Shown here: positions 54,560 to 64,000 of the stretch, in pieces
Numbering within the stretch: position 1 is the stretch's first letter
Layout: each line of letters starts with the position of its first letter
Assembly (NCBI GenBank): GCA_026826555.1
Contig: JAKSZT010054569.1
Location: 5,442,346 to 5,506,345 of the forward strand
DNA from: Tolypeutes matacus
Lineage: Eukaryota; Chordata; Mammalia; Cingulata; Chlamyphoridae
Length of the DNA: 64,000 nt
Direction: 5' to 3'
The notes under the pieces: generated by a model
What the model was told of the DNA's origin: nothing
Database searches by the model: none
What the model saw: only the letters and a program-made list of their open reading frames with translations
Position numbers and translations under genes: made by a program

Positions 54560-56310
54560 AGAGTGGCACTATTCTTAGATTTCCCATCCACTCCTCACCC
54601 TCCTGAAATCAGGCCTCTGTCCCCACGATGCCATGGAAATCGCTGTCCCTGATAACCTTTCAACTGCTAAATCCAGGGGGCACTTTCACTCGACCCCCTG
54701 CCATACTGGGCATTCTCGACCTTCCCCTTCTTGAAGCACCTCCCATTCTCCCACATCCTGGGGTTTTCCTTCCACGTCTCTGACCATTCCTTCTCCGTCT
54801 CTTCTGATGAGCTTCATCCTCTGCCCTCCTCTTCAGTGCTTCTGTCCCCCTGGGGTACATCCTGGGCCACTTATAACTCCACACAAGCTTCCTGGGTGAC
54901 AGCCTTACCTACTGCCTGTATGCAGTTGGCCCCTGGTCTCCATCTCCAGCCCAGGACTTCGCTTGAGGCTTCAGACTACTGCATACAATTGCACTCTAGA
55001 CATCTCACTTGGAATGTCCCCCGGGCATTATCTTTGCACCCCCACGTTCCCCAGCACACTATTCCCCACCTTGGTGAAGAGCATTCCCTAGCTGTCTGTT
55101 TCAAGTTTCCTTGGCTTCTCAAGCAAATACCATGCATTGGGTTGGCTTAAACAGCGGGAATTTATTAGTTCATGGTTTTGAGGCTAAGTAAAAGTCCAAA
55201 TCAAGGCATCATCAAGCTGATGCTTTTTTCCCAAAGACTGGTGCTCTGGGGCTGGCTGCTGGCGATCCTTGGTCCTTGGTTCTTCTGTCACATGGCAAGG
55301 ACAGAAAGTGGCTCTTCTGGCCTCTCGCTTCTCCTCCAGTTTCCATTGACCTTCAGCTTCTTGCTTCCCATGGCTTTCTCTCTTGCTCTCTGAGTTTCAT
55401 CCTGCTCATGGAAAATTCCAGTAATAAGATCAAAAGCCATCCTGATTGGGGTGAGCCACACCTTAACCAAAGTAACCTCATCAGAAGGTCCTACTTACAG
55501 TGGGTTCACACCCACAGGAATGGATCACGTTTAAGAACATGTTTTTCTTGGGTACCTATAGTTCCAAACCACCATCCAAGCCAGAACTTGGGTATCCATC
55601 TCTCTTAGGTTCATCCTTCACAGTCACAACCTGTAGCTCCATCTCCACCCCCTGAGCTCAAGCCATCACCTTTTACCTGGATTCTGGAAGCGGCATCCTC
55701 ACTGTTCTAACCACACCCATAGCCGCACCCCTCCCATCCATCCTCCATGCGTCAGCTAGACTGAACTTTCTAAAGGCAAACTCCTTAACGTGGTTTCAAG
55801 GCCTTTTGTGATCTAACCCTTGCCTACCTCTCCAGCCTCATCAGCCATCAGCGACTCTGCGCCTCAGAAGTAACGTTCTCTAGCTCGAACTGAGCTCTCT
55901 CTCTCTCTCTCTCTGCCCTCCTCCCCTTTCCCCATCCTAGATCCGTGCTCTGTGCCTTCTGCCATCAGGAATGCCAAACCTGTCCACCCTGCCCTTGCCA
56001 ACCCCTGTTCTTTGCCTCCCAGTACTAATTGGTCCTTCAAGACTTGCCCAAACATCACTTTTAAGAAGACTTTCCTTGACATCTCTTGTAGGTCCACGCA
56101 GGTCTCCTTCTCAGCCCCCATTGCACCATAGAGCCACCTCCATTAGCCACACATCACTCTGTCCTGCTATCGTCTCTTTACAACTTTGTCCCCGCCACTA
56201 GACTGTGAGCTGGTCAAGGGAAGCTTGATTATATCTTACTCATCTTTGTATCCCCAATTCAGTACTGGGTCTCATACATTATCATGTAGGTAGGAAATGC
56301 TAATTAAGGA
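54560..56310 (+). mobile_element. L2 LINE relic interrupted by an LTR-like element
   Basis: The left part (54560-55130) resembles the L2 open-frame region (CTTGAAGCACCTCCCATTC, GTACATCCTGGGCCAC, TCTAGACATCTCACTTGG). The right part (55621-56310) is the L2 3' end (TGATCTAACCCTTGCCTACC, CCACTAGACTGTGAGCTGG, CAGTACTGGGTCTCATAC). Between them sits the antisense LTR-like element at 55130-55620. A (CT)n tract lies at about 55895-55913. Confidence 0.6.
55130..55620 (-). mobile_element. LTR-like repeat, same family as the one at 5745-6162
   Basis: In antisense it matches the element near 5.7-6.2 kb: a poly(A) signal AATAAATTCCCGCTGTTTAA, GATGCCTTGATTTGGAC, GAAGCAAGAAGCTGAA, then ATTCCTGTGGGTGTGAAC at the other end. 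It is more complete in its 5' part than the first copy. Confidence 0.6.
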
Positions 56311-56579
56311 AAAGAAAGATGAATGGATGATGTGCTTACAATATCAGTGATGTCTACTTGGACCAGCACACACAAACACCCAAAGTTCAGTGATAGTGCT
56401 CTAGGGACCTCCCGTCGCCCAACACTACCACCCACTAGGATGCTTCACTGCTTTTATGTTCTCTCCTTTGGGTTCTCTTTCCACAAATAGAAACATTCCC
56501 AATGAAGCCACTGAGACGTCACCTGCTTCTACATTTCAGGAACTTGTCCTGCACCAGAAGCTGAAGAAACTGAGGTCTT

Positions 56580-56670
56580 TGAAGTCAGCGCTTGAATTCT
56601 TCTGAGGGCTGCTTTGGGCCTCAGTCTTCTCACCAATAGAATGGGTGTTGGACTAGAATTAGATAACGAT
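56580..56670 (+). repeat. MIR fragment
   Basis: GGGCCTCAGTCTTCTCACC, AATAGAATGGGTGTTGGAC and AGAATTAGATAACG are MIR-like. Short and weak. Confidence 0.45.
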
Positions 56671-56979
56671 ATGTGTTTTCCTCCTTGTCATCTTCAGGAG
56701 AAAGGCAAGAAGGCCAAACGTGGGGGCTGCTGTCAGATCTTCCAGTTGCCTTCCACTGTGGGCAAAGTATAAAGAGCCCTTCCTGGTTCCTGGTCTTACA
56801 TCCTCATCAGCTGGACCTTCCTGGAGCCCCGTGGCCCCTGATGTTTCTGTGGCCAGAGCAGGGATGACAGCTGCAGAGCAGGTCGCAGAGGTAAAAGACT
56901 CCTCCCCTGGACCCAGGGGCCTTTTCCCACCCTCCCTGGTGGCCTCCACATGGCCAAGGCCATAGCCTTTTCTCACGTC

Positions 56980-57640
56980 TCCTGTCTCCTGACTTCTCAG
57001 CTGCCCTTGATAGCATCAGGCTGTTGGTCTTATACCTTCTCCACCTGCCGTGGCACCCTTCCTGGTGGACCTTCCTGGATTCCTAGCTGCTGACCCCATT
57101 TCCTGGGGGACTGAGGAGTGCCTTGTTCTACTCTCTGTGAAAATCTGCATGACCACCTTGGCCACGGGCAGGGCAGAGAGTCCTCTCCCTTTGTCACCTT
57201 GGCCTCTTCCTGGGTCTAACCCCACCCCTCCTGCCTTGCCTGGGGCCTCACTCCCCCATCAGTCTCTCCCTCTTTCTCTCAGCCTCTGTCCTCCCTCTTT
57301 GCCATCTTTAATCTCTTTCTCCCTTAGCTTCTGCCCCTATGCCTATAAGGATACACAGGCCTCTCCCAGGTTGCAAAGTTCTCCAGTCAACCTTACCCTT
57401 CTCACCTACTGCTGCTCTTTCTCTCCTGTTATTTCCTGTTTCTCTAAGGAACAGCCTATACCCCTCTCCTTCATTTCTTCAGCTCCTACTCTGACTTCTG
57501 ACCCGCCACTTAGATGTGAACCCGTGCTTTTTAACTGAGGTCACATAAGATCTTCTCATTGCCAAATCCAACGTCCTTGGCTTTCATCATCTCCCTGCAA
57601 CATTTGCACTGCTGAAGAAACTTGTTAGGAAGAAAACAGC
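56980..57640 (+). repeat. Possible second L2 fragment
   Basis: Pyrimidine-rich text ends with CTTCTCATTGCCAAATCCAA, CGTCCTTGGCTTTCATC and CAACATTTGCACTGCTG, a phrase of the L2-type open frame. The left portion is not certain. Confidence 0.4.
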
Positions 57641-58866
57641 CTGAGAAGGAGAGGCGGATTTGCCAAGAGTTCTTAGTGCCCGATATGAACTCAATACCGA
57701 GGTAAATTCAGTGCAAGAAGAATTCAAAGACAAGCACTAGGAAGATGCTTCTTCACTTGTCCACGTGGAAGGAGTCCACGCTAGGCCTCTCGGGCCTCTC
57801 TCTGGCCCCACAGTTACTCTTCCACGCTGGGATTGAAAGGACATCAGATTGGTGAGTTTGGAGGAAAATACTGGGCTTGTAGCCCACCCTCATTCTGCCT
57901 TCTCCTTGGAAGAAAGGAAGCACACATGGCTCCAGCAGGACAGACTCTGCCCTGGCAGAGGGAAGCCTGCCCCATCCAGCCCTGCCTGCGGCTGGGGACA
58001 CGTCTGTCTCATTCTGAGGTTCAGCATCAGCCTCGTTCCCCTGCAACAGCTTTTTTTCTTCTACCTTATTTCTTAAGTGGTTCATCAGATGCTGCCAAAC
58101 CCAACGCTAAGATAATAAACAGGATGAAAAGCCAAGCAAGATTGTCTACAGCATCCTGCAAGGAAAAGAGCGTGACCCAAGAACACAAACGTGGTCCTTC
58201 AGCTGTGAAAGCTACCGCCAGTCCTTTCCCAGCACGAGAGAATGCAGGAAGTAAAGCACCCATAGGCACTTCTTGAAAATAGTTTTCAGTGACAGAATCC
58301 TGCCAACCAAGAGATGATTCAAAATGGAAAAATGCTCAGTAATGTAGGACCTATGTTAGAATGACATAGCTTCAGATCTATTTAAGTACAGAACTAGGAA
58401 TAGCAACTAGGTGAATGATGGTTTCAGAATAGAATGCAAATGTTATAAAACCTGTCAAAGTGAAATAATTTAAGCAACAAAAATTGGGAGGTGGGTGGGA
58501 AGGGAGACGGGGGTTCACTTTAAAGCAGAGCCGATCTCTGCCATCTAAAATGGAAACACATTGTTTTTAAAATCACACAATGGCTCCAGCCCTTCAGCAG
58601 TTTTGTAGTTCTTGTTCCCTCCACCCCCAGCCCACCCCCAGCCCACCCCCACCTCTCTTTTTCCATTAGAGGGATCTTTCAGGAACTAATATCTCCAGTG
58701 AGGAATTAACATTTATCTAAAGTCTAGCTGTTCTTCCATTTCACTTCAGTTTCTTCTTCAGTCAATTTCTAGTAAGATTAAATTTCATGCTTTTCATTTT
58801 AAAGTGGAAACTATTGTGTGATCATATTTTTACCAAATTCCTTTTGTCCATCTTTCTATCCGCCTG
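57641..58866. other. Unassigned non-coding sequence
   Basis: No exon or recognised repeat. A short tandem CCCACCCCCAGC-type repeat lies near 58620-58655. Confidence 0.4.
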
Positions 58867-59297
58867 TCTTCGTTTCCTAGGGCTGCCATAACAACTTCCC
58901 CAGTTTCACAACCTGGGTAAACAACAGAGATTGTTTAAATCTGACTTAAAACAACAGAGATTTAGTCTCTCACAGTTTGGGAGGTCAGAAGCCCCAAATC
59001 GAGGCAGCGGCAGGGCCGTGCTCCCTTGGAGGCGCCAGGGAGGACCCTCCTTCACCCTTCCTGGGTCCCCGCAGGGCCTGGCAAGCCTTGGGCTCCACCG
59101 CGTGCAGCTGTTTCGCCGCGAGCACTGCCTCTGTCTCCACAAGGCATCTCCCCCCATACCTGCATGTCTACGCGTGGCCCACCCAGTCAGCATGACCTCA
59201 TCTTTACTTGATCCCGTCTGCAAAGAAGGCCACATCCCCAGGTACCAGGTCTCAGGACTTGTACAATCTTTTGGGGAAATGCAATTCAACCTATAAC
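58867..59297 (+). mobile_element. MLT1-type MaLR solo LTR
   Basis: It opens CTTCGTTTCCTAGGGCTGCC, passes through AACAACAGAGATTTAGTCTC and TCACAGTTTGGGAGGTCAG, CATGACCTCATCTTTACTTG and AAGAAGGCCACATCCCC. It ends TTCAACCTATAACA, the classic start and end of MaLR LTRs. There is no internal sequence. Confidence 0.8.
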
Positions 59298-60800
59298 AGT
59301 ATCTCTCCATCAGCCCATCCTTCTAGGCTTTACTGTGAATATACATGCAAAGAGAAACCTGAAATGAGTCACCAAACGTTGGCCCTGGTGTCTCCAGCTC
59401 CATCCACTCTTCTGGATGTGGATCCGCAAACACAGCTGCCCACCCCACGAAACCTGCCTCTCCTCCTGGGTTTTCCTGCACCACCCCTAAACCGGAACCT
59501 GGGACTGCCCCGCCAGCTCCCTTTCCTGCCGCCCTCCATCCGCCCTCTCCCTCCATCCTGCCTACGTGCCCTCGTTGGTGACTTTCCCACTGCCCTCCTC
59601 CTCCCCACTGCCACAGGCCTTCCTCTCGCTTGCCGGGACAGGCTCAGGTGCCACCCCCCCCCAGCCCGTTGTCCATGCGATGCCAGAGCTTTCTGTGCTG
59701 GATGCAAGGAGGTCGTGATCTCCTCTGACAACTTCTGTTTGCCTTTATCCTCAGCACCCACACGGCACCGGCCCCACAGCAAGTGCTCAGTGAATGTTCT
59801 GGGATGTTGGGAAGCACGGGGCCCCCTCCATCCTAACCACGATGGTTACAGGGGCCTGGCTCTGATCTGCAGCGTGCAGGCCGCACCAGCGTCACACACA
59901 GAGGTGGAGAGAGGAGCCGAAGGCGACGCAGTGCCGTGAGTCTTCTCAGCCACCCCCTCGCTCTCTGCCACCCTCCTCTGCTCCCGCTTCTCTGAATGCC
60001 AACATCTTTGCATCCCAGTAGAAGCCCCCTCCTCCAGCCCCCCCCCCCACGGAGGCTGTGCTGGATTCTGGCAGGCGGGTGTGCACACGCGTGTGAGGGG
60101 TGCGTGTTCGTGTCCACGTTTATTTGGCACGCCGCTGGCACGCCTCGGCATGGAAGGTCTCGGTCCCTTGGAGGCCACCTGCTTGCGCAGACCCCCACGC
60201 CGCTGCAGGGCAGCGCCTGAGGCCCAGCTCTGGTGGTCGAGGTGGAGGGCAACCGAGGCGGAGGGCAGGCCTTACACAGGACAGCACGCGGCCCCTCGTG
60301 GCAGAGCCACCCCACCCCAACACACCCCAGAAGCGGGAGGCAGTGCTCAGCGGGGCCCCGGGGCTGTGACCCCCCAGGGCCACTGGGAGCTGGTTGAGTA
60401 CAGGGAGCAACCCCTTCTCGGCTCTTCGTCGCAGGAGCGAAATTAATTGCCACACGCCAGCCGGGGTCCCAACAGCGGCCTCACTAACTCACCCGCTCGT
60501 CGCTATTCAGCACGTCCCCATTCCCATTCCGCTGTGGCCTTTTCTCCACAACACTTCCTCCTGAGCACAGCTCTCCTCAGACCCTCCCCTCCAGGTGAAG
60601 CCCTCCCGGGGCTTCCCGATGCCCAGGGAGTGAAGAACAAGCTCCAACCTCACCTTCCAGCCCCATCATCCACTTTTCCTAGCACAGCTTTTCCGCTCCG
60701 TCCAAGCCCGGCCGTTTGCCGCTTTGAAAGCATAGCGCCCTGTGCCTTTTTTCGAGTCATTTCCTCCATCCAAAAGGCTTTTTTCTCCTTCCTGCCCCCC
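59298..60800. other. GC-rich unassigned sequence
   Basis: Open frames on both strands here (for example around 59208-59939 and 59833-60453) reflect high GC and low stop density. I see no domain, start context or splice partner. An L2-like 3' end may lie near 59740-59810 (CCCACAGCAAGTGCTCAG). Confidence 0.35.
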
Positions 60801-61090
60801 CCACCACCATTATGGCCCTCCCCACCCTTCAAGGTACATTCCAATCCCCCCTTTTCCATGAGCCTCTTCTAACCTGTCCCCTCTGCTGAACTTGCCATGG
60901 CTCCTGGCACCCCTGCTATACTTCAGCTCATCGTCTGCTGTGTCGGCATTGCCTGAGCCCGTAGTTCTGGAGCCTAAACTCCCAGGGAGGGGGTGGCTGT
61001 GCCCTACCCATATTCACATCTTTGGCAGCCCTGGCACCCAGGACCTGCTCTGTGAACGTCTGTCGAATTGAGTTGACGAATGGAGGCACA
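60801..61090 (+). repeat. L2 LINE 3' end
   Basis: CCACCCTTCAAGGTACATTC, CATGAGCCTCTTCTAACC, CTGGCACCCAGGACCTGC and CGAATTGAGTTGACGAATG follow the L2 3' end. Confidence 0.6.
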
Positions 61091-61714
61091 TTTTAAAGGG
61101 CTGATGATTCTGGGAGAGAAGGAGGGTCCCTGTCCTTAGGGTTGTCCCCTGCCACCTCCCCAGTTCTTGGGACTGTGGAAGGCATCAGTTACTGGCTGAC
61201 CGGGGAAGCTGGCTGAGAGGTGAAGTCCAGGGAGGGATGGGGGGCCGGCCTTGGGGCAAAGGTCCTGGAAGGAGGGTGAGGACCACACAGCCTGGGGCTC
61301 CCAGGGAGAGAGGAGACAACTAGGCAGGTGAGTGAAAGGAGGCCTCCAGGCGCCTGAGAGAGGAGAGCAGGTGGGGGTGCCCGCATGGGGGCTTCTCCTG
61401 GTGGAGAAGAGGGAGGGGGGTTGCCTGCATGGGGCACGACCATGGAGTGCGGCTTTGGAATTTCTTTTCTGCGTCTGTATTTTGGGCTTGAATCGGGGGG
61501 CGTGCACTGGTCCCTCGGCTGGGGTGGGAACTGACAGTGGTTGACTTCTGTGCCTCAGGTGGCCCTCTCAGCATGGTGGGGGTGGGGGCAAGGAGAATGG
61601 CAAGGCTGGAAGGCCCCACCCTGGGTCCCTTCTTTAAAATGCTTAGGAAACAGAACCAGGCCTGCCTGTCCGACAAGGGTCTGCCTTCCGCCCCGCAGAG
61701 GGTTGCCGAGCTTC

Positions 61715-61850
61715 TCAGGCGCGCAGTTCTCACCCCTGGTCGCCCATAAGAGTCGCTGGGAGCTTCCAGCATTCCGACGGCCCAGACCCACCCCCAGCCA
61801 ATTACAGCAGAATCTCTAGGACGGGGACTGAGGACGGGTGTTTTTCTTTA
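61715..61850 (-). repeat. MER5-like hAT relic
   Basis: GCAGTTCTCACCCCTGGTCG, AGAGTCGCTGGGAGCTTCC, CAGACCCACCCCCAGCC and AGAATCTCTAGGACGGGGA are in MER5 order. A 17-bp T run follows at about 61869. Confidence 0.55.
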
Positions 61851-61869
61851 AAGCAACCCAAGACATTCT

Positions 61870-63104
61870 TTTTTTTTTTTTTTTTAAATACTGTTTCCAA
61901 GACACTCTAAAGGCAATATCTGCCCACGCGAGGTCTCTCGCATCCTTCGTTTCCACCTCTGGCACGAGGCGCTTCACTGAGCTCTCCTGGCGGCAGCACC
62001 TCCAGTGCCAGGGCCTGGGCTGCCGTGGAAGGGGGCTTCGGGGATGCAAGAAGAGCTGGGAAACCACAACTGCCAAACCCTGCCCAGCTCACCCCCCACC
62101 CACACGTCCCTCTGTGGAAAGTGTAACGCAGCCCCCGAGGGAGGAGGTCCCGAAGAAGCTGGCGGAACAGGCAGGGGGTGCCAGAGACGGCCTGTACGGG
62201 CTCTGCTGGCTCAAGGGAGCCGACTGCAAAATTTTCAGGAATTTTGTGAACCTGTTGTTAAGCCATGGTTAAAAATAAAATTATATAAAGTTACAATTAA
62301 ATACATTAGATTAAAAACATGGCAATAAATAGTTAAAACTCATCATGCCCTAATTATCTTACTACCTTTACTTTCTTCTGTGCTCTTGAGGTTACTTGAG
62401 TCTAGCGTATCTGTCTGGTGGAAATACTACATAACTACCTGCTACTCTACGCATCTCTTTCCAACTCCAAGTTCAGTGAGACCCTGTTGGTGGCTTGAAA
62501 ACAGCTATGATGGGAATGTTTACACCACGGAAAATGGCAAATGCTATGAATTAGGGCTTTTTTTCTTTAGAGAGCTGGTTGTTAGCCATTTGCCAGGACA
62601 GCGCTGGGTGTGCTTGTCTGTCCACGGGGGCTGCGGAAAGGGACACAGTCACCTTCATTGGGCCAGCCTCTGGACAACGGTGAGCATGGAATGCACTGAC
62701 CTTAGGGTCCTGATGCCAGGGAGATGGCGGGAAGAGCTAGAGTGCAAGGTGGCCCCTCACTGCCAGGGAACAACTTCGTCCCCAGAGGGGTGGTGAGCGC
62801 AGCTGGGTAGGAGCTGGGGGCAGCGGGACAGTAGTCTGGCTATGGATGAAGGCACCATGGCAGGGCAAGTGCTTGGGCTCAGAATCTGGCGAGGGGTGGT
62901 AGGAGGCAGAGAGCAAAAGTGATGCCACCCGAATCTGACTTGCAAGCAGCAGGCACAGACTCCCACTGAGCTCAGCCTCATTCCTTAAAAAGCCTTACAA
63001 ACCTGGGGGTCTCTAACCCCAGAGTTCCCTGCCCACTGCCAGGATGCACATGGGCATTGTGTTCCCTGCAGTGCCTGGAATCAGGTCTCCAACACAGTAG
63101 GTGT
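61870..63104. other. Unassigned non-coding sequence
   Basis: No exon of CIMIP2C and no clear repeat was recognised. It is AT-rich around 62260-62360. Confidence 0.4.
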
Positions 63105-63300
63105 CTAACTAATGATAATAGCTGATGATTATCAAGTGCCAGGCTTTATGCATATTCACTGATTTAAGTCTTCTTTAACTTGCAGATTGTTATCCCCATG
63201 TGAGAGAGCAGGTGGCCAAGGTCATCCAGCTAGTAAATGACGGAGCCAGGATTCAAACCCAGGCAGTGTGGCTGCTGAGTCCAACTCTTAATAATACTCC
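63105..63300 (+). repeat. MIR SINE
   Basis: AGCTGATGATTATCAAGTGC, TTATCCCCATGTGAGAGAGC, GGTCATCCAGCTAGTAAATG and AGGATTCAAACCCAGGCAG follow the consensus almost end to end. Confidence 0.8.
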
Positions 63301-63384
63301 ACTCTTTCCCTGCAAAGCAGCACTTCGGGACTGGGGGGGGGAGAGTGGGGGAGGGGAGGTGGCTTAGACGGTGGGTGCGTCCTG

Positions 63385-63565
63385 GTGTTGGAGGCACAAA
63401 GACCTAGCTCAGCCACGGACTTGCTGGATGAACAGCCCAGCTTCACCATCACCAGCGTGGGACTCAGGCAAGTCCCCCCCCCCCCCAGATCTCAGTGACC
63501 CCCGTCTAGAAAAGGAGGGGGCTGGGCTAGATATCTCTGAGGTCCTTACCAGCGGGAAAATTCTC
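63385..63565 (+). repeat. MIR SINE fragment
   Basis: AAAGACCTAGCTCAGCCACG, GACTTGCTGGATGAACAG and GGCTAGATATCTCTGAGGTC resemble MIR. A C run interrupts it near 63475-63487. Confidence 0.5.
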
Positions 63566-64000
63566 CACCTCTATGGATAAAACTGGGAAGGGGGGGGGAA
63601 TCTAAGTGTCAGAGAGGCGGGTTGGGCTTAAAATCCTGTGATTAAGGTTTGAAAAGACGCACCAAAATACTAATTATCCAAGTGTGGCTGGGAATCTTGG
63701 ATTCTTTCATCAAGTTAACAGAATTGCCAAAGAGAGAGCACTAAGAAACAATAAACCAGCCCAACTGATTCCTTGCTGCTGGGGATCTGTAAGGAGAGCC
63801 TATCCCATCCAGAAAGATTCCGATGAGAATGCCATGGATACAGGCTCAGCTGCTCAAACCAGAGTGGTCAGGCTTGAAGCCTTATTTATGATTCACTTAT
63901 TATTATTACAATTCTAAATCAATCACAGGACAGGGCACAGGGCAGGGGGGACAGGGGTTTCAAGGGAAATGCAGACAGGTGGCAAGAATAGAGAAGCGGG

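Noticed and set aside
59208..59939. 243-residue open frame in GC-rich sequence
   Set aside because: It begins in the MaLR LTR, has no recognisable domain and no splice context, and the opposite strand is equally open.

Overview
This is a stretch of mammalian nuclear DNA, about 95% intron, intergenic sequence and interspersed repeats. Several copies of a tRNA-derived SINE with box A and box B promoter motifs and AAATAAAT-type tails match what I know as the DAS SINE family of xenarthrans. I therefore infer an armadillo, sloth or anteater. The species itself cannot be read from the sequence.

Two protein-coding genes are supported, and they converge. CIB4 (calcium- and integrin-binding family member 4) runs on the + strand. 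Its last four coding exons are at 31724-31865, 46364-46473, 47285-47373 and 48726-48756, with a poly(A) signal at 48893-48898. CIMIP2C (FAM166C, C2orf70), a ciliary microtubule inner protein, runs on the - strand. Its last three coding exons are at 53544-53817, 52289-52401 and 50622-50766, with a poly(A) signal at 50563-50568. All splice sites are GT/AG, all phases join, and no visible exon carries a frameshift or nonsense change. The 5' coding exons of CIB4 (about 62 residues) and the first exon of CIMIP2C (about 25 residues) were not found and probably lie off the left and right edges. This tail-to-tail order matches the human 2p23 neighbourhood KCNK3-CIB4-CIMIP2C-OTOF.

Layout: 1-31.7 kb is probably a large upstream CIB4 intron, filled with a near full-length antisense L1 (about 6.2-14.3 kb) that carries nested insertions, older antisense L1 pieces (20.5-25.3 kb), LTR-like elements, MIR, MER5 and SINE copies. 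From 31.9 to 46.4 kb is the CIB4 intron between the first two visible exons. It holds a sense L1 fragment, an LTR, L2-like and MER5 elements, a 5'-inverted (twin-primed) young L1 (40.3-45.0 kb) and a 60-bp minisatellite (45.6-45.9 kb). From 46.4 to 53.8 kb are the compact 3' halves of both genes. From 53.8 to 64 kb is probably the first CIMIP2C intron, with L2, MaLR-type LTR, MER5 and MIR relics.

I found no RNA gene, CRISPR array or prokaryote-like system, and nothing that amounts to a new biological system. The more interesting signals are in the mobile elements: a twin-primed L1 with both target duplications readable, a SINE insertion that carries about 217 bp of non-SINE sequence at its 5' side, a pair of SINEs enclosed by a single target duplication, and nested insertions that give a relative chronology.
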